Notes: generated from the letters alone by a model not told the origin. Shown: positions 12,730 to 24,571, numbered from the stretch's first letter. The stretch: 64,000 nucleotides of DNA from Glandiceps talaboti (GCF_964340395.1 NC_135550.1:4897101-4961100), one strand, 5' to 3'. Numbers and translations: made by a program.

Positions 12730-13480
12730 TTATATTTACTTTAGCTTTTCGAAGCTTGGCAATATTACCTCAGAGGCTATGAATAACCTAAAATTTGCCT
12801 AAATAGAAAAAAACTCCAGATCTGCCAGGGGGAAACCCCTTGGACTCCCTCACCCCAGAGGTCACTCATTCATTAAACCAACAATAAGATTCACCAAAAT
12901 TGGTAAAAAAAAAAAAAAAAAAAACACCTTCAAAACCTTCTAGGGGAGACCCCTAGGACCCCCATAAGAGGTAGATATGTCCCAGTCTCAAATCAAAGTT
13001 CTTTCCTCCACCTCTTACTGTCAAGATGCTATGAAACTTAATTTCAAAAATGTTTCAACCATGTGTAGTTGCTTTTTTTACATGTTAGAGCTGTCTTGTA
13101 AAGCTTGGAAATAATTGTCTGAAAGTGTCTGTGAATAGCCTAAAAATTGGCTTCAGAAGTAAAAATCCTCCAGGGCTTCTAGGGGTGATCCCCTATAGAA
13201 CCCCCCCCCCCAATACACACACTCACACAAGAGGTGGACATATCCCAGTCTCAAAAGCTCTTCCCACTACAGCTTACTATCAAGTAGTCTATCAGCTAGC
13301 CCTCGGATGTTCTTCCGATAAAATACGACACACAACCGAACAACGCTATCGAGGATGGAACATCCGAGCAAGCCCTCACATGCTAACGTCGTTCGCTTAT
13401 AGTTATAGCATCGAAAGAAAGCCCGAACGTCTAGCAGCAAGACTAACTATCAAGATGCTATGAAACTTTATTCACGGGGG
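12730..13480. repeat. Two diverged copies of a ~350-bp tandem duplication
   Basis: AAGCTTGG.AAT.. and CTATGAATAACCTAAAATT near 12753 correspond to AAGCTTGGAAAT and CTGTGAATAGCCTAAAAATT near 13099. Both copies continue with CTCCAG...GGG(G/A)...CCCC, AAGAGGT..A.AT.TCCCAGTCTCAAA and TACT.TCAAGATGCTATGAAACTT. The second copy is interrupted by the element at 13285-13445. Confidence 0.7.
13285..13445. mobile_element. 161-bp foldback MITE with 9-bp target duplication
   Basis: It begins TAGTCT..CAGCTAG and ends CTAGCAGCAAGACTA, flanked by ACTATCAAG at 13276-13284 and 13446-13454. The sister repeat copy near 13012-13035 reads TTACTGTCAAGATGCTATG without the insert and acts as an empty site. An inner hairpin (CTCGGATGTTC...GAACATCCGAG) is present. 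Nine-bp duplications occur in Mutator-like and some Merlin elements. Confidence 0.8.
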
Positions 13481-13812
13481 TCAGTGACTGTTTGTCGGCC
13501 CAGTGGAAAAAAATATATGTAGGTCATCACCTGACTCTATATCTAAATGTTATGTTATGGACACATGAACGGTAAAATGATTTTCATATAATGAATTACG
13601 TATATATAACACAGTAGTATCAATCAAGGTACCCATGAGCCGTTACATTGTTTCACGTTGTTGCCATCATCAGTCGTCTGATAATCGTAACAGCGTGAAA
13701 CACTGTGTAACGGCTCCTGTGTATCTTACTTGATACTGTTGTTTACACCGCTCTACATAGCTATGTGTTGAATTGAGCACACTTTACTCTAGCATAGACA
13801 TTTTACATACTG

Positions 13813-13926
<114 letters not shown>

Positions 13927-13934
13927 AATTTTGT

Positions 13935-14036
13935 TCTTGTGGCTCAAATCTTGCCCAAGGACTTTAGCCACTCAGAAACAAACGGCAGCGATGGGGCTCG
14001 AACCTGCAACTCTCAGATTCCAAACCGGCCACGGAA
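13935..14036 (-). mobile_element. SINE head with tRNA-like promoter, minus strand
   Basis: On the minus strand GCAGGTTCGAGCCCC fits a pol III B box. Downstream it continues with GTCCTTGGGCAAGATTTGAG, a common post-tRNA segment of marine SINEs. It points away from the plus-strand SINE at 14175. Confidence 0.6.
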
Positions 14037-14174
14037 TTATATATGCTTATTGCTTATAAAATTTCGTCCAAAGATTGCCACTGCAGTAGGTCACATAAAA
14101 CATTTCAACAATGTGTGTGCATACCTACTTAGATAGCCAGCGGAATTTACAACAGGCTCTGAGAAGAAAATAGG

Positions 14175-14330
14175 GGCGGGGGACAACGACTGTGCCTCAG
14201 TTAACCCAGCTGTATAATTGGGGACCTGGTAGGATAGAGGTTGCAGTAGGCCGTTGTACCCATATAGACCCGAGCCAGCGGTAATGATTGTAAAGCGCTT
14301 TGAGCACAGGTATATAAAAATTAACAGTAG
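14175..14330 (+). mobile_element. SINE body with conserved LINE-type 3' tail
   Basis: It contains AACCCAGCTGTATAATTGGG, ACCTGGTAGGATAGAGGTTG and the tail GTAAAGCGCTTTGAGCAC..GTATATAAAAATT, typical of SINEs that borrow an L2/CR1-type 3' end. A trinucleotide run follows directly. Confidence 0.7.
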
Positions 14331-14339
14331 TGGTAGTAA

Positions 14340-14393
<54 letters not shown>

Positions 14394-14403
14394 TAGTAGT
14401 AGT
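14331..14403. repeat. (TAG)n microsatellite at a SINE 3' end
   Basis: About 22 TAG units with two TGG variants, directly after the SINE tail. SINE tails commonly seed such arrays. Confidence 0.9.
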
Positions 14404-14627
14404 TTATTATAGCGACCTGACACTTTTCAATAGGAATACATGAAGAGAAGCATTTTTCAACCAGTCCTTTCAGGCTAATAAGTCACTCTGAATCAAATTT
14501 TGCAGTCCATCAAATAAGAAGTACAGTTGTCTAGTAAAGAAGCCTTTTAAAATTTATCTCAACAATGTAAATATACACAAAATAAATGACAAAGTAATTA
14601 TAATGATATAATCGTTCTCTTCTTAAT

Positions 14628-14885
14628 CTAGGTTAAGGCACTTTTAATAAATTTTGTTAGTGGTCGAATACAATTATTGATTATGAATATAAAACTCTGA
14701 TGAGAACTGAAATCTACAAAAGAATCATTCTCTTCTCTAATTAATTCAAACATAACATTTCTGAAATCATTGTATAGTTTACATCTCATGACAAAGTGTT
14801 TTTCATCTTCGAATTCCACTTCTCCTAAGTTACAGTGGATGCATAATCGATTAGAAATGGGTACATTTTCTAAAACGAACTTCAA
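14628..14885 (-). pseudogene. LINE ORF2 C-terminal fragment
   Basis: An 85-codon minus-strand frame reads KFVLENVPISNRLCIHCN, then EDEKHFVMRCKLYNDFR. This C-x2-C...H...C pattern with DEKHF..RC.LY is the C-terminal zinc-binding region of many LINE ORF2 proteins. The rest of the element is absent upstream, so it is a remnant, not a host gene. Confidence 0.7.
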
Positions 14886-14889
14886 TTTG

Positions 14890-16815
14890 CAAAGAACCTA
14901 ACCACATTACATAATAAACATGTACAATGTATGTTTGCATTAAAAGGTTATTCGTTACCAAAAAATAAACTGGCCACAGTAATATAACGAAAGACGGTGC
15001 ATTTGAGAAGATATTGAAACCATAGAAACAGTCCCTTGCGACTAATCTACTCTGTAGGGTACGCCGTGCCAGGGCGCCCTCACACATCGGCAAATCTTTT
15101 TATAAAATGATTTATGACGACCGTTCACGATATATCTCACCGTGTCATCAGGCACGAAAACACACATTTCTACGTTGAAATTATAAATTTTCTCAGCCAA
15201 CGCTGACAATGTTTGCAATGGGTACTGGAACAGTCTCGTACAACGGTATATATAATTTCTGAGAAAAAAAGCTGAAAATATTGGAAAATAAACCAAAGTA
15301 TATGTTACTCCTGATTACTCCGTCCCTACACAGGATAGATTACTCAACAAACGCAGGTCTCTAGCTAATAAACAAAAAACCTCGCATAGAATTGTTATCA
15401 GGTCCGTTCGTTGTCAAAGATATATTCTGTTACTGTGATTACATGTAATGGAAAAGCAGATAAGTGTTCCCCATATTTTGGAGAGCAACAAACCAAGGGT
15501 ATGTTACTATAATCAAACATTCGTTGTCCAACTGCTGTGGCTCTAATGGTTTCAAAGTACAACGAAAACATTTAACACATTGCGAAGTCAATAGAACTAT
15601 ACGTTTACCAGTTAGGGTATTTGTTGTAAATGTTTTGAATTTAACGATAAGAAAGGTAACTATATATAATAAATGACGATACAATACGAAATTACAAGTA
15701 TGACCTCAGAGCAAAGACTACTATGACGTCACTGGTTATCTGACAGTGTGAGATAAAGTTTAACCCACATTCTGTAATAATTTTGTATAGTTATTGCTGA
15801 TTGGTCGCTTCGTTTAATAGACAGTTAATAGTGTAGTATGGGATTGACGAATAGAATAACGCATAAGAAACAACATGCAAGTCAACAGAGCTATTTAGCC
15901 GAGTTTTTCTCCTATAACTCGTGATGCAGACCTGCAAAACATTGATATGACATTGAAACTCGTTACAAACAAGTTAATTTATCCTAATGAATGTTAAACG
16001 ACCTAAAAGTCAACCATTGTCTGGTTTGCTTACTGATGTCATACAATAGTTTTCATTCATACAAAACAGTTTTGCAAACATGTATTGTGAGAGTCATTGT
16101 GTTGGGAGGGGGGGGGGGGTTAGGGACGAAGACATTTACTATCAAACAACATTATATTAGTATATTGTAAGCTCTGTATCATGATCAATATTATTTGTAG
16201 GTTTTTCTGGTTGTAAATCTGCATATATTGCCTATTTTGCATATATCGTTCATTGCGTGAACAAGATATGCATACATATTATATTGTATTTAAGTTTGTA
16301 TTATTGCAAACTGCAAGTAAAGCCGCAACATTTTCAGTATCTACATTAGGATTAATCGCGTGGGGCCGAAGGGTCTACATTGTTTAGAGTTGTTTTCCTT
16401 TTCACAGAAATATAGTCTAGTGAACGAAAAACAATCAGCTCCCTGCTTGACATCAAAATGTTGTTTTGTACACCACTATTACCGGTACCTATAAAAGCCT
16501 TCCTACACATGCAATTAGTTTACTTAACTTATTCGTATGTTAGTGCTATCCTGTCAAGTACCCATGTTCTTAATTTACAGAGAACTGCGCAAGACTTACA
16601 GTAACCGTCTATGTACATGCTGCTATACGCTTTGTAGTATATAGCGTTTTGTAACACTACAAATTTTAAAGTGATCTACCAATTAAATTACCATCTATGC
16701 TCCTTACGGTATTGTAGGTTCCCGTACTGTAAAACATCGGCGTCTATGAGTACACTCGGAATCGGTCATCTTTTTGCCGAATCTTCACCTGAACGTTTCG
16801 TTCCTCTTTACCCTA
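14890..16815. other. Intergenic, no gene recognised; half foldback at 15046-15096
   Basis: CTGTAGGGTACGCCGTGCC and GGGCGCCCTCACACATCGGC near 15046-15096 match, inverted, the right half of the 89-bp foldback at 35791-35879; the other arm is missing. A G run sits at 16108-16121. Short frames at 15042-15296 and 15439-15684 have no recognisable motifs. Confidence 0.5.
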
Positions 16816-16817
16816 TC

Positions 16818-16943
16818 ATGGTATACCATTCTCGTAAACCAGAGCTGTTATTTCTTCCACGACGCTGCGAAATAATATTGGCGGTGCGTTTTGGATGGTG
16901 CCGTAAAAGAGGCTGTGGTTTACGACGATGTGGTATACGTTTT
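16818..16943. mobile_element. Foldback repeat, family also at 38815-38900
   Basis: GTATACCATTCTCGTAAACC near 16821 is inverted as GGTTTACGACGATGTGGTATAC near 16917. The loop includes AGAGCTGTTATT and TGGTGCCGTAAAAGAGG. The same arm and loop pieces recur at 38815-38900. The plus-strand 91-codon frame over it is incidental. Confidence 0.6.
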
Positions 16944-17240
16944 TAAGGAAACCACAAAATTTACTTCAATACCAATTGAAATGAATACCTGTCCATGTAC
17001 AGATGAAATTTGTACAAATTTTGGTCCCTAAAGACACACCTGGTTTACAAAAGTCATCGAGGAAAACTGAAAAGAGTCGTCATTCGATACATCAACAAAT
17101 ACTTTGGGGTATTGTCGAAGTAGTTTCGATTCTCTGTTCAGATCGCGGAATCAGTTCGATTTAGTATTACTTAGAACGCTCTACATCAAATCTGTGGATT
17201 GTTCTGGTTGGAGGTTATCGGAACTGAGGCTGACTCAATT

Positions 17241-17524
17241 TTATATGTTAAGTTCACCAATGTCTTGAGCCAATTCTGTCTCACCCATGATTTGTAGCGC
17301 TTTGATCAGTCGTTCGCGTTGTACCACTAACACAGAATGTGTTGACTGGAATCTAGCTTTCCATTTCTCTAGCAGTGACCATAATTTTCCTTTGGCCTCT
17401 AGACTGTCTTTGTCAATTTCCCGGACTCTGTCATCAGGAATCCCCAGGTGCCGTGCCAATACTTTCCATTTCCCTGGTTCAAGCCTATCACACACGACTG
17501 TCACAGCTGCTACAACTTCTTTCC
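17241..17524 (-). CDS. ROCO gene last exon: Death domain
   Basis: Acceptor TTTTATTCTCGCAG, then KEVVAAVTVVCDRLEPGKWK, ARHLGIPDDRVREID, LL.KWKARF and LIKAL..MG, ending at TAA 17241-17243. Helix spacing and the conserved W match Death domains. Confidence 0.88.
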
Positions 17525-20500
17525 CTGCGAGAATAAAACGGGAAAAACGGAAGATAGAAGACTTGTGTTGTGGTGTGTGCTAAGTCTACACATGGAAGTG
17601 TATCACCCACGTGGGTGACACACTTCCATGGTCTGCATGTGTTCTCACTATTCACCATGCAGCGACATTATTTTGGGCTAGCTACTTTTGCTAGTTGCTC
17701 AATGCCATTACAATAATGAATCTCTATGACAACTAGTAAATGCTGTAAATGGTAAAAAATGAATTTACGATTTCGAAATCCTGTTACGAACCCTAAACTC
17801 GTATCACAACATTAAAATATTATGCAAAATTTTAGAATTCAAAGTTTAATTTAAATAATGCAAAATTTTAGAATTCAAAGTTTATACTAATGCCATTATT
17901 TCCTGGAGTAATTTAAAGTTTAAATTCATGCAATATGCATGAATAGTATATAAATTAGATGTACTCTGAGCATATGCCTGGCATGGTAGGATGACGAAGA
18001 ACTTGCTGTACATGTACAGTGCAAATCCTTGATGGCATATCTTAAAACCTGGGCTGGCCCCCAGACAACTTGAGTTAGTTGCCTGGATACAAGTATGCTA
18101 CAATCATCGTAAAGGGTTTGTTCAAAGTTTAGTTATCGTAGTTCACTGTTGGTCAACTTTTATTTTTTTTCGGCAAGGGCAAATGATAATTTTCACTCAC
18201 CTACCATGCTATTTTGCAGTTCATGGCATGGGTTTCATGTGATAAAAGATATAAGACATATTGCTAACTTTAAGGTGGCGCGATTTAAAAATGATGTGGT
18301 TGTGATTATTTAAGATTCGCGATGCAGATTTATGTACCAATACCGTATGATGTTAATCCAGGCAATAATGGCATTAGTATAAACTTTGAATTCTAAAGAG
18401 TCGACTCATGATTTAACATCACATAAATTTTGCGCAACAGCTACGAAACACCAACTTGAAACTTCTTTCGACTTCATTGTGCCAGCATTGGTCCAATGTT
18501 GCCTCATGTGGGTCAGGAAATATACATTTGTTTAAGATAAACAACGAATATTCACGACTCCTAAGTGCTTATTTCATTCAGATAAAGTCATGAATATCCA
18601 TTGTTCATCCAATACATATGTATTTTAGCGATCGAGCTAAATTTGTTGATGTTAAATCACTCTCCAGAGCCAAGCATTTACTGTCTGGAGTGACTTTTCC
18701 TTAAGACAGAGTACTAAATCCATACAACTAATGCTACAAAACAGGGAAACTGAAACAAGTTTATAACTTATAATATCATTTTCAAGATATTTTTACATTT
18801 GTCCAATGCCATTTAAAATGCTAATGACACCAAATATAGTAAAAACCGATAAAGGTACATGAAAGTGATGATTAAAACCACAGGCAAGTTCGTGTTTGTG
18901 TTAAAACTCACGTGTTACTTCTTCGATAGTTTCCTCTGTAATGAATTAAAATCCAAATGTTACAATAAAGAAACTATAAAAAGTTGAAATGTTGTGAAGT
19001 TTACAGAGTTTGGTGAAACAACTTAACGCAAAACGTACATGCAATCACTCGTAATCTCATTTATCTGTTATACTGGAAAAGAATCCTAACAACTAGAAGA
19101 GGATTAACCTGGATGACAGTTCAAAAGGATTCCAATAACTCTGTTGTGCACACATATATATCACCTCACATATATATTCCCGATTTCTACTCGGGTAAAC
19201 TTTTGACTCAATAAACTAGCTATCAGAATATAAAGGAGCGATTTACCAGACGTACGCGTGCGTTCTAATATCTTTAGATGAAATCTCAGAAAAATATATT
19301 TGTGGATGCTCTATCTGTGCAAACAATGGGAAGTTTTTACTGGTCTTATTTGGCCATCAAAACATGACAAATACAATTTGCCAACTTACCTTCTTTTGTG
19401 TGTTCACACTCTTCCATAATAATGCCAATCTCAGACGAATCCTTTGGGTATGGTTTCCAGACATGAGCAGCCGAGTTGCCGGCCTGTCGACACCCTTTAC
19501 CAGGAGGACAGATGATCTTGAGATGGGTGCTAAATCTCAATAATCTCCAGCTAGATCGTATGATATCTTTCAGTTTTCCTACCACATCTGAAGTCAGAAC
19601 ATCGAACGTATATTCCATACTTTTTTTCATTGCTGTTCTGATGAGTAGAGCTTTACTCTGGTCGATTTGTTGTAGCATCGTCACCGTGGTAACACCATTG
19701 AAATTTGCATGAAAGCCTCCTTTCCATTCCTTCTTGATCTTGTCGTTGACAGTGCACACGAATATGTTCATGAGTCTTGAAGGAAAGTACCAAGGAAAGC
19801 TGAACCTGGCTTCAAAAACTGGCTGAAAAGATATTGGAAGAGTAGCACCCTCTTGGAGATAGCATGGGAAACGGAGCAAAGTTGGGGGGTACTCGTCTTC
19901 ATCAGTATCATCAATGACATGTAGGAAAGCTTCTTCATTTCCTTCGATTTGTACTTTATAGCAGACTCCAAAACCAACTAGTAATTCAATGACTATGGCC
20001 ATGACATCTTCATCCATTTCTAAGTGATTCAAAAGGCAATCTCTAATGACATCATCAGATAAGATGGCCTTCTTATCAAAAATTCCCTTCACGACACCAT
20101 AGGTAACATCGCGATAACCAGGTGGGAAGTTATTTATATTAAGGATCTCGTCATGGGTCTTCCCTAAAATTGCCTGAAGTATATCTTTGATGAAATCCAG
20201 GTTATGAAAGATGTACTTGTCGAGTTTTGGTATGCTCTTATAATGTTGAACAACACCTATGCATTTGAGGTAGTTAATTACGTCTTCAACACTTCCTTTG
20301 TTTCCTTCTGTCTTTGCAATTTCTGTGAATTCTGACATAGTAAGTCGGACTCTTTCTAAAGGGTCATCCTGGATTTTCTTTTCTTGCAGCCTTTTCTCGA
20401 TGCTGAGCATTGAATTGCATTGCATGTCTGCCCTCTTGTCATAGAGATCAATTGGAAGGAGTCGATGATCGCTGTTCTGTATGATCTCGATGATCTGATG

Positions 20501-23116
20501 TCTACATTGAATAATCTGGGCGCCAGGCGACGTTTTGACCATTCCGCCTACTACTATAACCTCACAGTGTGAACAACAGACTAATGGGTCATCTGAGTCA
20601 TCATGCATCTTTGGTTGTGTCTGATAATACTTAATGAACTTCTGAAGTCGTGTATTGATGGTAGTAACTGCTTCTTCAAGCTTTCCATCCAGAAGCTTAT
20701 CAGCATGTGTGCCAATAACACATATCATAATTTCACTTCCAATGGACGAAATGACATCCTTTATCCAATTTCCTATCAGCTGTTGAAAGCTTGCATCCGA
20801 TGATGGGTCATACTGACTAAGGTTCACTACAACCACATAGAGGGCGTTCTCTGTGTAAAACAGCTGATATACAGAGTGTAGCTGACCACCACCTCCGCTA
20901 TCAATGATCTCAACATCAATTGAATCAGCTATTGGCAGGATGACACTGTCCATAAACGAGGCGCCATCATACCCTTGAGAATGTCCACAACGAAAGTTCT
21001 TCTCAGAAGTGCTCTCTTCACCAGTCACATCTTCATCATGCTCGCCAAGCTCAACATGGTCTTCAAGTTGTACAAGGGGTCTTTCACACGCCTTCAAGAG
21101 TTTTCGCTTTAGAGTAGATTTGCCACATCTTTGAGATCCAATAAGAAATATCCTCCCCCTTTTGACTTTGCTCAGAGCCAGAGTAGCTCCAATGTTGGTG
21201 GCCTTTTCCATATCAGCTAGAATGCTGTTTAAAGGTTTGCTTGTATCAATTTCCGGGGGCACATCTCTCAGTAGGTTTCCAGAAACATTTATTTCAAGGC
21301 TGGACCGCTTTTTCCGAGCAGCTGCATTGCCCTCTAGCTCTTTTAATGCATTTGGCATGAAGTAAAGCTGGTTATTTGAAATGTCAACTTCATTCAAGCT
21401 TGTAACATTCTTGAGTGATTTTGGGAGATATCGCAAACGATTGTTACTGACATCAAAGATCTGTAACTGTGAGTTTGACTCTTCTTCAGGAGGTATGCGG
21501 TTGGATATAGTGTGGATCCTGTTTCCCTTGGCCAGAAACACGTTCAAAGCTGGATGCTGAAGCACTTGAACAGGGACAACACTCAGTTCATTGTGCTCAA
21601 CACAGAGATGTTTGAGATGTTTAAGATCATTTATATCTTCTGGTATTGCTTCCAAAACATTGCCGCCAATGTCAAGTTTCTCCAGATTGGTACTTTTGAG
21701 GCACTGCAAAGGGATATGAGTCACCTTATTATTCGTGAGGTCCATCTCTCTAAGTTTCTCAATACCCTGGGAGTTGTCATTGACTTCAGTCGAATCAACA
21801 ATCTCGTTACCTTCCAATGTTACCATCTCTAGAGACTTTGATTCCTGGAGCTGATGAGGAAATGATGTTAATCTATTTCTTGAGACACTCAATTTCTTCA
21901 ACATTTCGCACTGAAATTCGTCGGGAAGATTTGATATGACATTTCCATGTACATCAAGAACCCGTAAGTTTTTCAAGTCATTCAAATCTTCTGGCAAGTA
22001 TGTTAGGTTGTTATTTCGCAATGAAAGTAGCCACAGATTCTCCATTTTGGGAAAGTTAATGTTGGACAGGTCTGTGAGCTTGTTATTATCCAAGTAGAGT
22101 TCTTCCATATTTGGTTGTGCCATCTGAGGTGGTATGCTCTGTATGACGTTATCTTTCAAAGACAGACAGGCGAGTTTCATGTTATTGAAGGGAGTTGCTG
22201 ATATATCTGTAATACAGTTATGGTCCAAATCAAGATGAACCATTCGAGTTAACTGCTGGAATGACACATCGGGAAGTGAACATATCTCATTCTCTGACAT
22301 GAAACACTTTCGGAGCTTGGTGAGGTTACCGAAGGAGTCAGGGATGACTTTGATGTCGTTATTACATACATTAAGATGAGAGAGGTTTGTTATCAGGGAC
22401 AGGGTTGCCAAAACACCAACTTCGCCAACTGGAACGTTAATGTCAAGGTGGTTGTGACTGAGGTCTAGGTGTGCTAACTTCTTCAAGTATGAACTGATGT
22501 TTGTTGGAATGGAAATGGTCGAAACAGGATCAGACAATTCTTTTGCACTAAGATTTAGCGTTATTAAAGACGTAGGTAGTCTACGTAGTAGTTTTTCCTC
22601 TAAGGAATGGACGCCATTACGACTCCAATCAAGGGTTAGAAGCCTTTTCAACCCTTTCACTTCAACAGGAATGACAGTAATTGAATTGTCAGTAACCAAC
22701 AGATGCCTAAGTCTCCGAAGATTGAAGATTTCCTTGTTGAGTTTACAGAACTTGTTACTGCTGATATTCAAGTATTGGAGACTTTTACAGCTTTGAACAC
22801 CACTGATATCTGCTAAGCAATTTCCTGTCAGATTGAGATATGTAAGATTTGGTAGTGCATATAATTCATACGATATCCAGCTGACATTATTATTGCTGAG
22901 ATCAATGTATCGTAGACCTATCAGTACGCCAATGTCTGCTGGAATGGACTTTATGCGATTATGCGACAGTATCAGTGTCTTCACCTCAGTTCTTTGATAT
23001 TCAATCAATTCTTCTGGAATAACTCGAAGGCCTTTATATGACTCGTTGTGTTTTGGAGATGGTTGTATAAATCGTTGAATGTCTGTTGTATTGGGTCTTG
23101 AAATTCCACATCCCAT
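17241..23116 (-). CDS. ROCO protein: LRR array, Roc GTPase, COR and Death domain
   Basis: Three exons on the minus strand: 19390-23116, a 24-nt exon at 18912-18935 and 17241-17524, giving about 1344 residues. The order is: N terminus MGCGIS; some twenty leucine-rich repeats (residues ~30-640, LxxLxLxxNxL pattern); Roc GTPase (~645-840) with P loop GSQRCGKST near 659, DSGGGGQ in the switch II position near 738 and GTHAD near 800; COR region (~880-1230); and a C-terminal Death domain (~1255-1340, with W.VLARHLGIPDD and LL.KWK). Roc-COR proteins are GTP-dependent dimerising scaffolds; a Death domain suggests recruitment of other Death-fold adaptors in cell death or innate signalling. The MG..xS start with Cys3 fits N-myristoylation plus palmitoylation, hence the membrane. 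There is no kinase domain, so it is not LRRK- or DAPK-like; it is nearer MFHAS1-type proteins with an added Death domain. Confidence 0.92.
17591..17630. repeat. 20+20-bp near-perfect palindrome with no loop
   Basis: CATGGAAGTG.ATCACCCAC meets its inverse GTGGGTGA.ACACTTCCATG at a central CACGTG, with a single mismatched pair. It lies in the ROCO intron just upstream of the Death exon (gene orientation). Confidence 0.85.
17822..18400. repeat. Inverted ~40-bp repeats flanking 450 bp of intron
   Basis: TTAGAATTCAAAGTTTATAC and TAATGCCATTATT.CCTGG at 17868-17905 are inverted at 18357-18396. A shorter direct copy (GCAAAATTTTAGAATTCAAA) sits at 17823-17850. This may be an old foldback transposon in the ROCO intron. 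Confidence 0.65.
18403..18712. repeat. Diverged relative of the 27207-27622 MITE
   Basis: CATGATTTAAC.TCAC...TTGCGC and ACACCAACTTGAAACTTCTT match the inverse of 27480-27570. Later parts (AATGTTGCCTCATG, ATGAATATCCATTGTTCATC) match the same element in direct orientation, so the copy is rearranged. Confidence 0.5.
18912..18935 (-). CDS. ROCO gene probable 24-nt microexon
   Basis: Acceptor TTCATTACAG and donor GTGAGT enclose 24 nt encoding roughly ETIEEVT in the required phase 1. Skipping it also keeps the frame, so it may be alternative. Confidence 0.55.
19390..23116 (-). CDS. ROCO gene exon 1 (LRR-Roc-COR)
   Basis: The ATG at 23116 begins MGCGISRP. The frame is open for 1242 codons and leaves at GAA G|GTAAGT (19384-19389). 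Reading on past this donor gives only 14 unrelated residues before a stop, which supports the splice. Confidence 0.9.
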
Positions 23117-23236
23117 TATGAGTGCCGTCTAGTCAAACTTTAGACAAAATCAAAGTTGGTCATGTCATTACGCATGAAGTACGTCGCCTTGAACAAATTG
23201 AAACTGAGAAAATTGTAGAAGAACATGTAAATGCAA

Positions 23237-23237
<1 letters not shown>

Positions 23238-23293
<56 letters not shown>

Positions 23294-23294
23294 C
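23238..23294. repeat. (AAC)n microsatellite upstream of ROCO gene
   Basis: About 19 AAC units lie 120 bp upstream of the ROCO start codon, in the presumed 5' UTR or promoter. Confidence 0.95.
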
Positions 23295-23420
23295 GTTGGC
23301 ATCGACTGCTGACAACATACAACTGCAATATAAATCATGTACGATTTCTGTCGATCGAAAAGAGGTATCCCTTTATCTGGTCAAATTATAAGAAAGCAGG
23401 TGTAAGTGTGAAATGAGTGG

Positions 23421-24404
23421 CCTTCCTTAACGATTGATGTTACTATATCATTTGTTATTATCAAGAAATATACCAAATTATATGAAATTTGATAAATTGT
23501 TAAGATACTGGACATGTGTGTTTGTCATCGTCAATGTATGCACCAAAGCAAGTCGGCGAAATTTGAAGCATGTGCTGAAATATGCCCTAGATTAACAAAA
23601 TATCATTAATTATGCGAAATAATAAATGAAACTAAAACCTACATCATCAAGTGGTAGTGATTTGTTATCATCGACGGATGCACCAAATCATGTGAAAGTT
23701 AAAGCTTGTATTCTTACGTTATTATATAATTACTAAAAGTCATTAATAATGCAAATGACTCATTAGGATATTTTAAATAAAAAACTTCACACCATCAAGC
23801 TAACTTGGACTCGCGCAACTTGTTATCGTCGTAAGTACAAATTATGTTAAGTTTGCATTCTTAAAATATTACCTAATTACAAAAAAAAGCATTTATTATA
23901 CAAATCAATAAGCTCTATATGACATGCTCCTTGTCGTCAATGTATGCACAAATTATGTGAAATTTGAATCATGCATTCTTCAGATATTGCCTAAACTAGA
24001 AATTAATAATTATGCAAATGACTCATTAAATCAAAAGCTAAATCACCAAGCTTTGTAGAACACATGCAATTTGCTGTCGTCGACGTATGTACCATATTAT
24101 ATGAAATTTAAAGCTTGCATTCTCAACATATTGCCTAATTACTGACAATCCTTAATTATGCAAATAAGTCTTTTAAACTAGAAGCCTTTAGAGTGCTTTG
24201 GTATTGTCAATATAGATGACAATTACTGGGAATTTGAAGCTTGTATTATTAACATATAGGCTACTTACTGAAAATATTTATACAACTGTATCATTTACAT
24301 TCATGAGATGTTTACTAAAACCTAACCAGATCTTGTCATTAGTAGAAGGAAGATGTGTAGCAAGTTTCATTAGAATTGATGCAAAAGTTTGAGATATCGT
24401 GTCC

Positions 24405-24439
<35 letters not shown>

Positions 24440-24515
24440 CACACACACACACACACACGGACACGGACAGAGAGACAAACAAACGATCTGACGGACAGAC
24501 GGACAGAAACACACA

Positions 24516-24571
<56 letters not shown>

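Noticed and set aside
16671-16946. 91-codon plus-strand frame ending in basic residues
   Set aside because: Half of it is the foldback repeat also present at 38.8 kb; no domain, no splice evidence.
21512-21832. Plus-strand frames within the ROCO gene
   Set aside because: Shadows of the leucine-rich coding sequence on the opposite strand.
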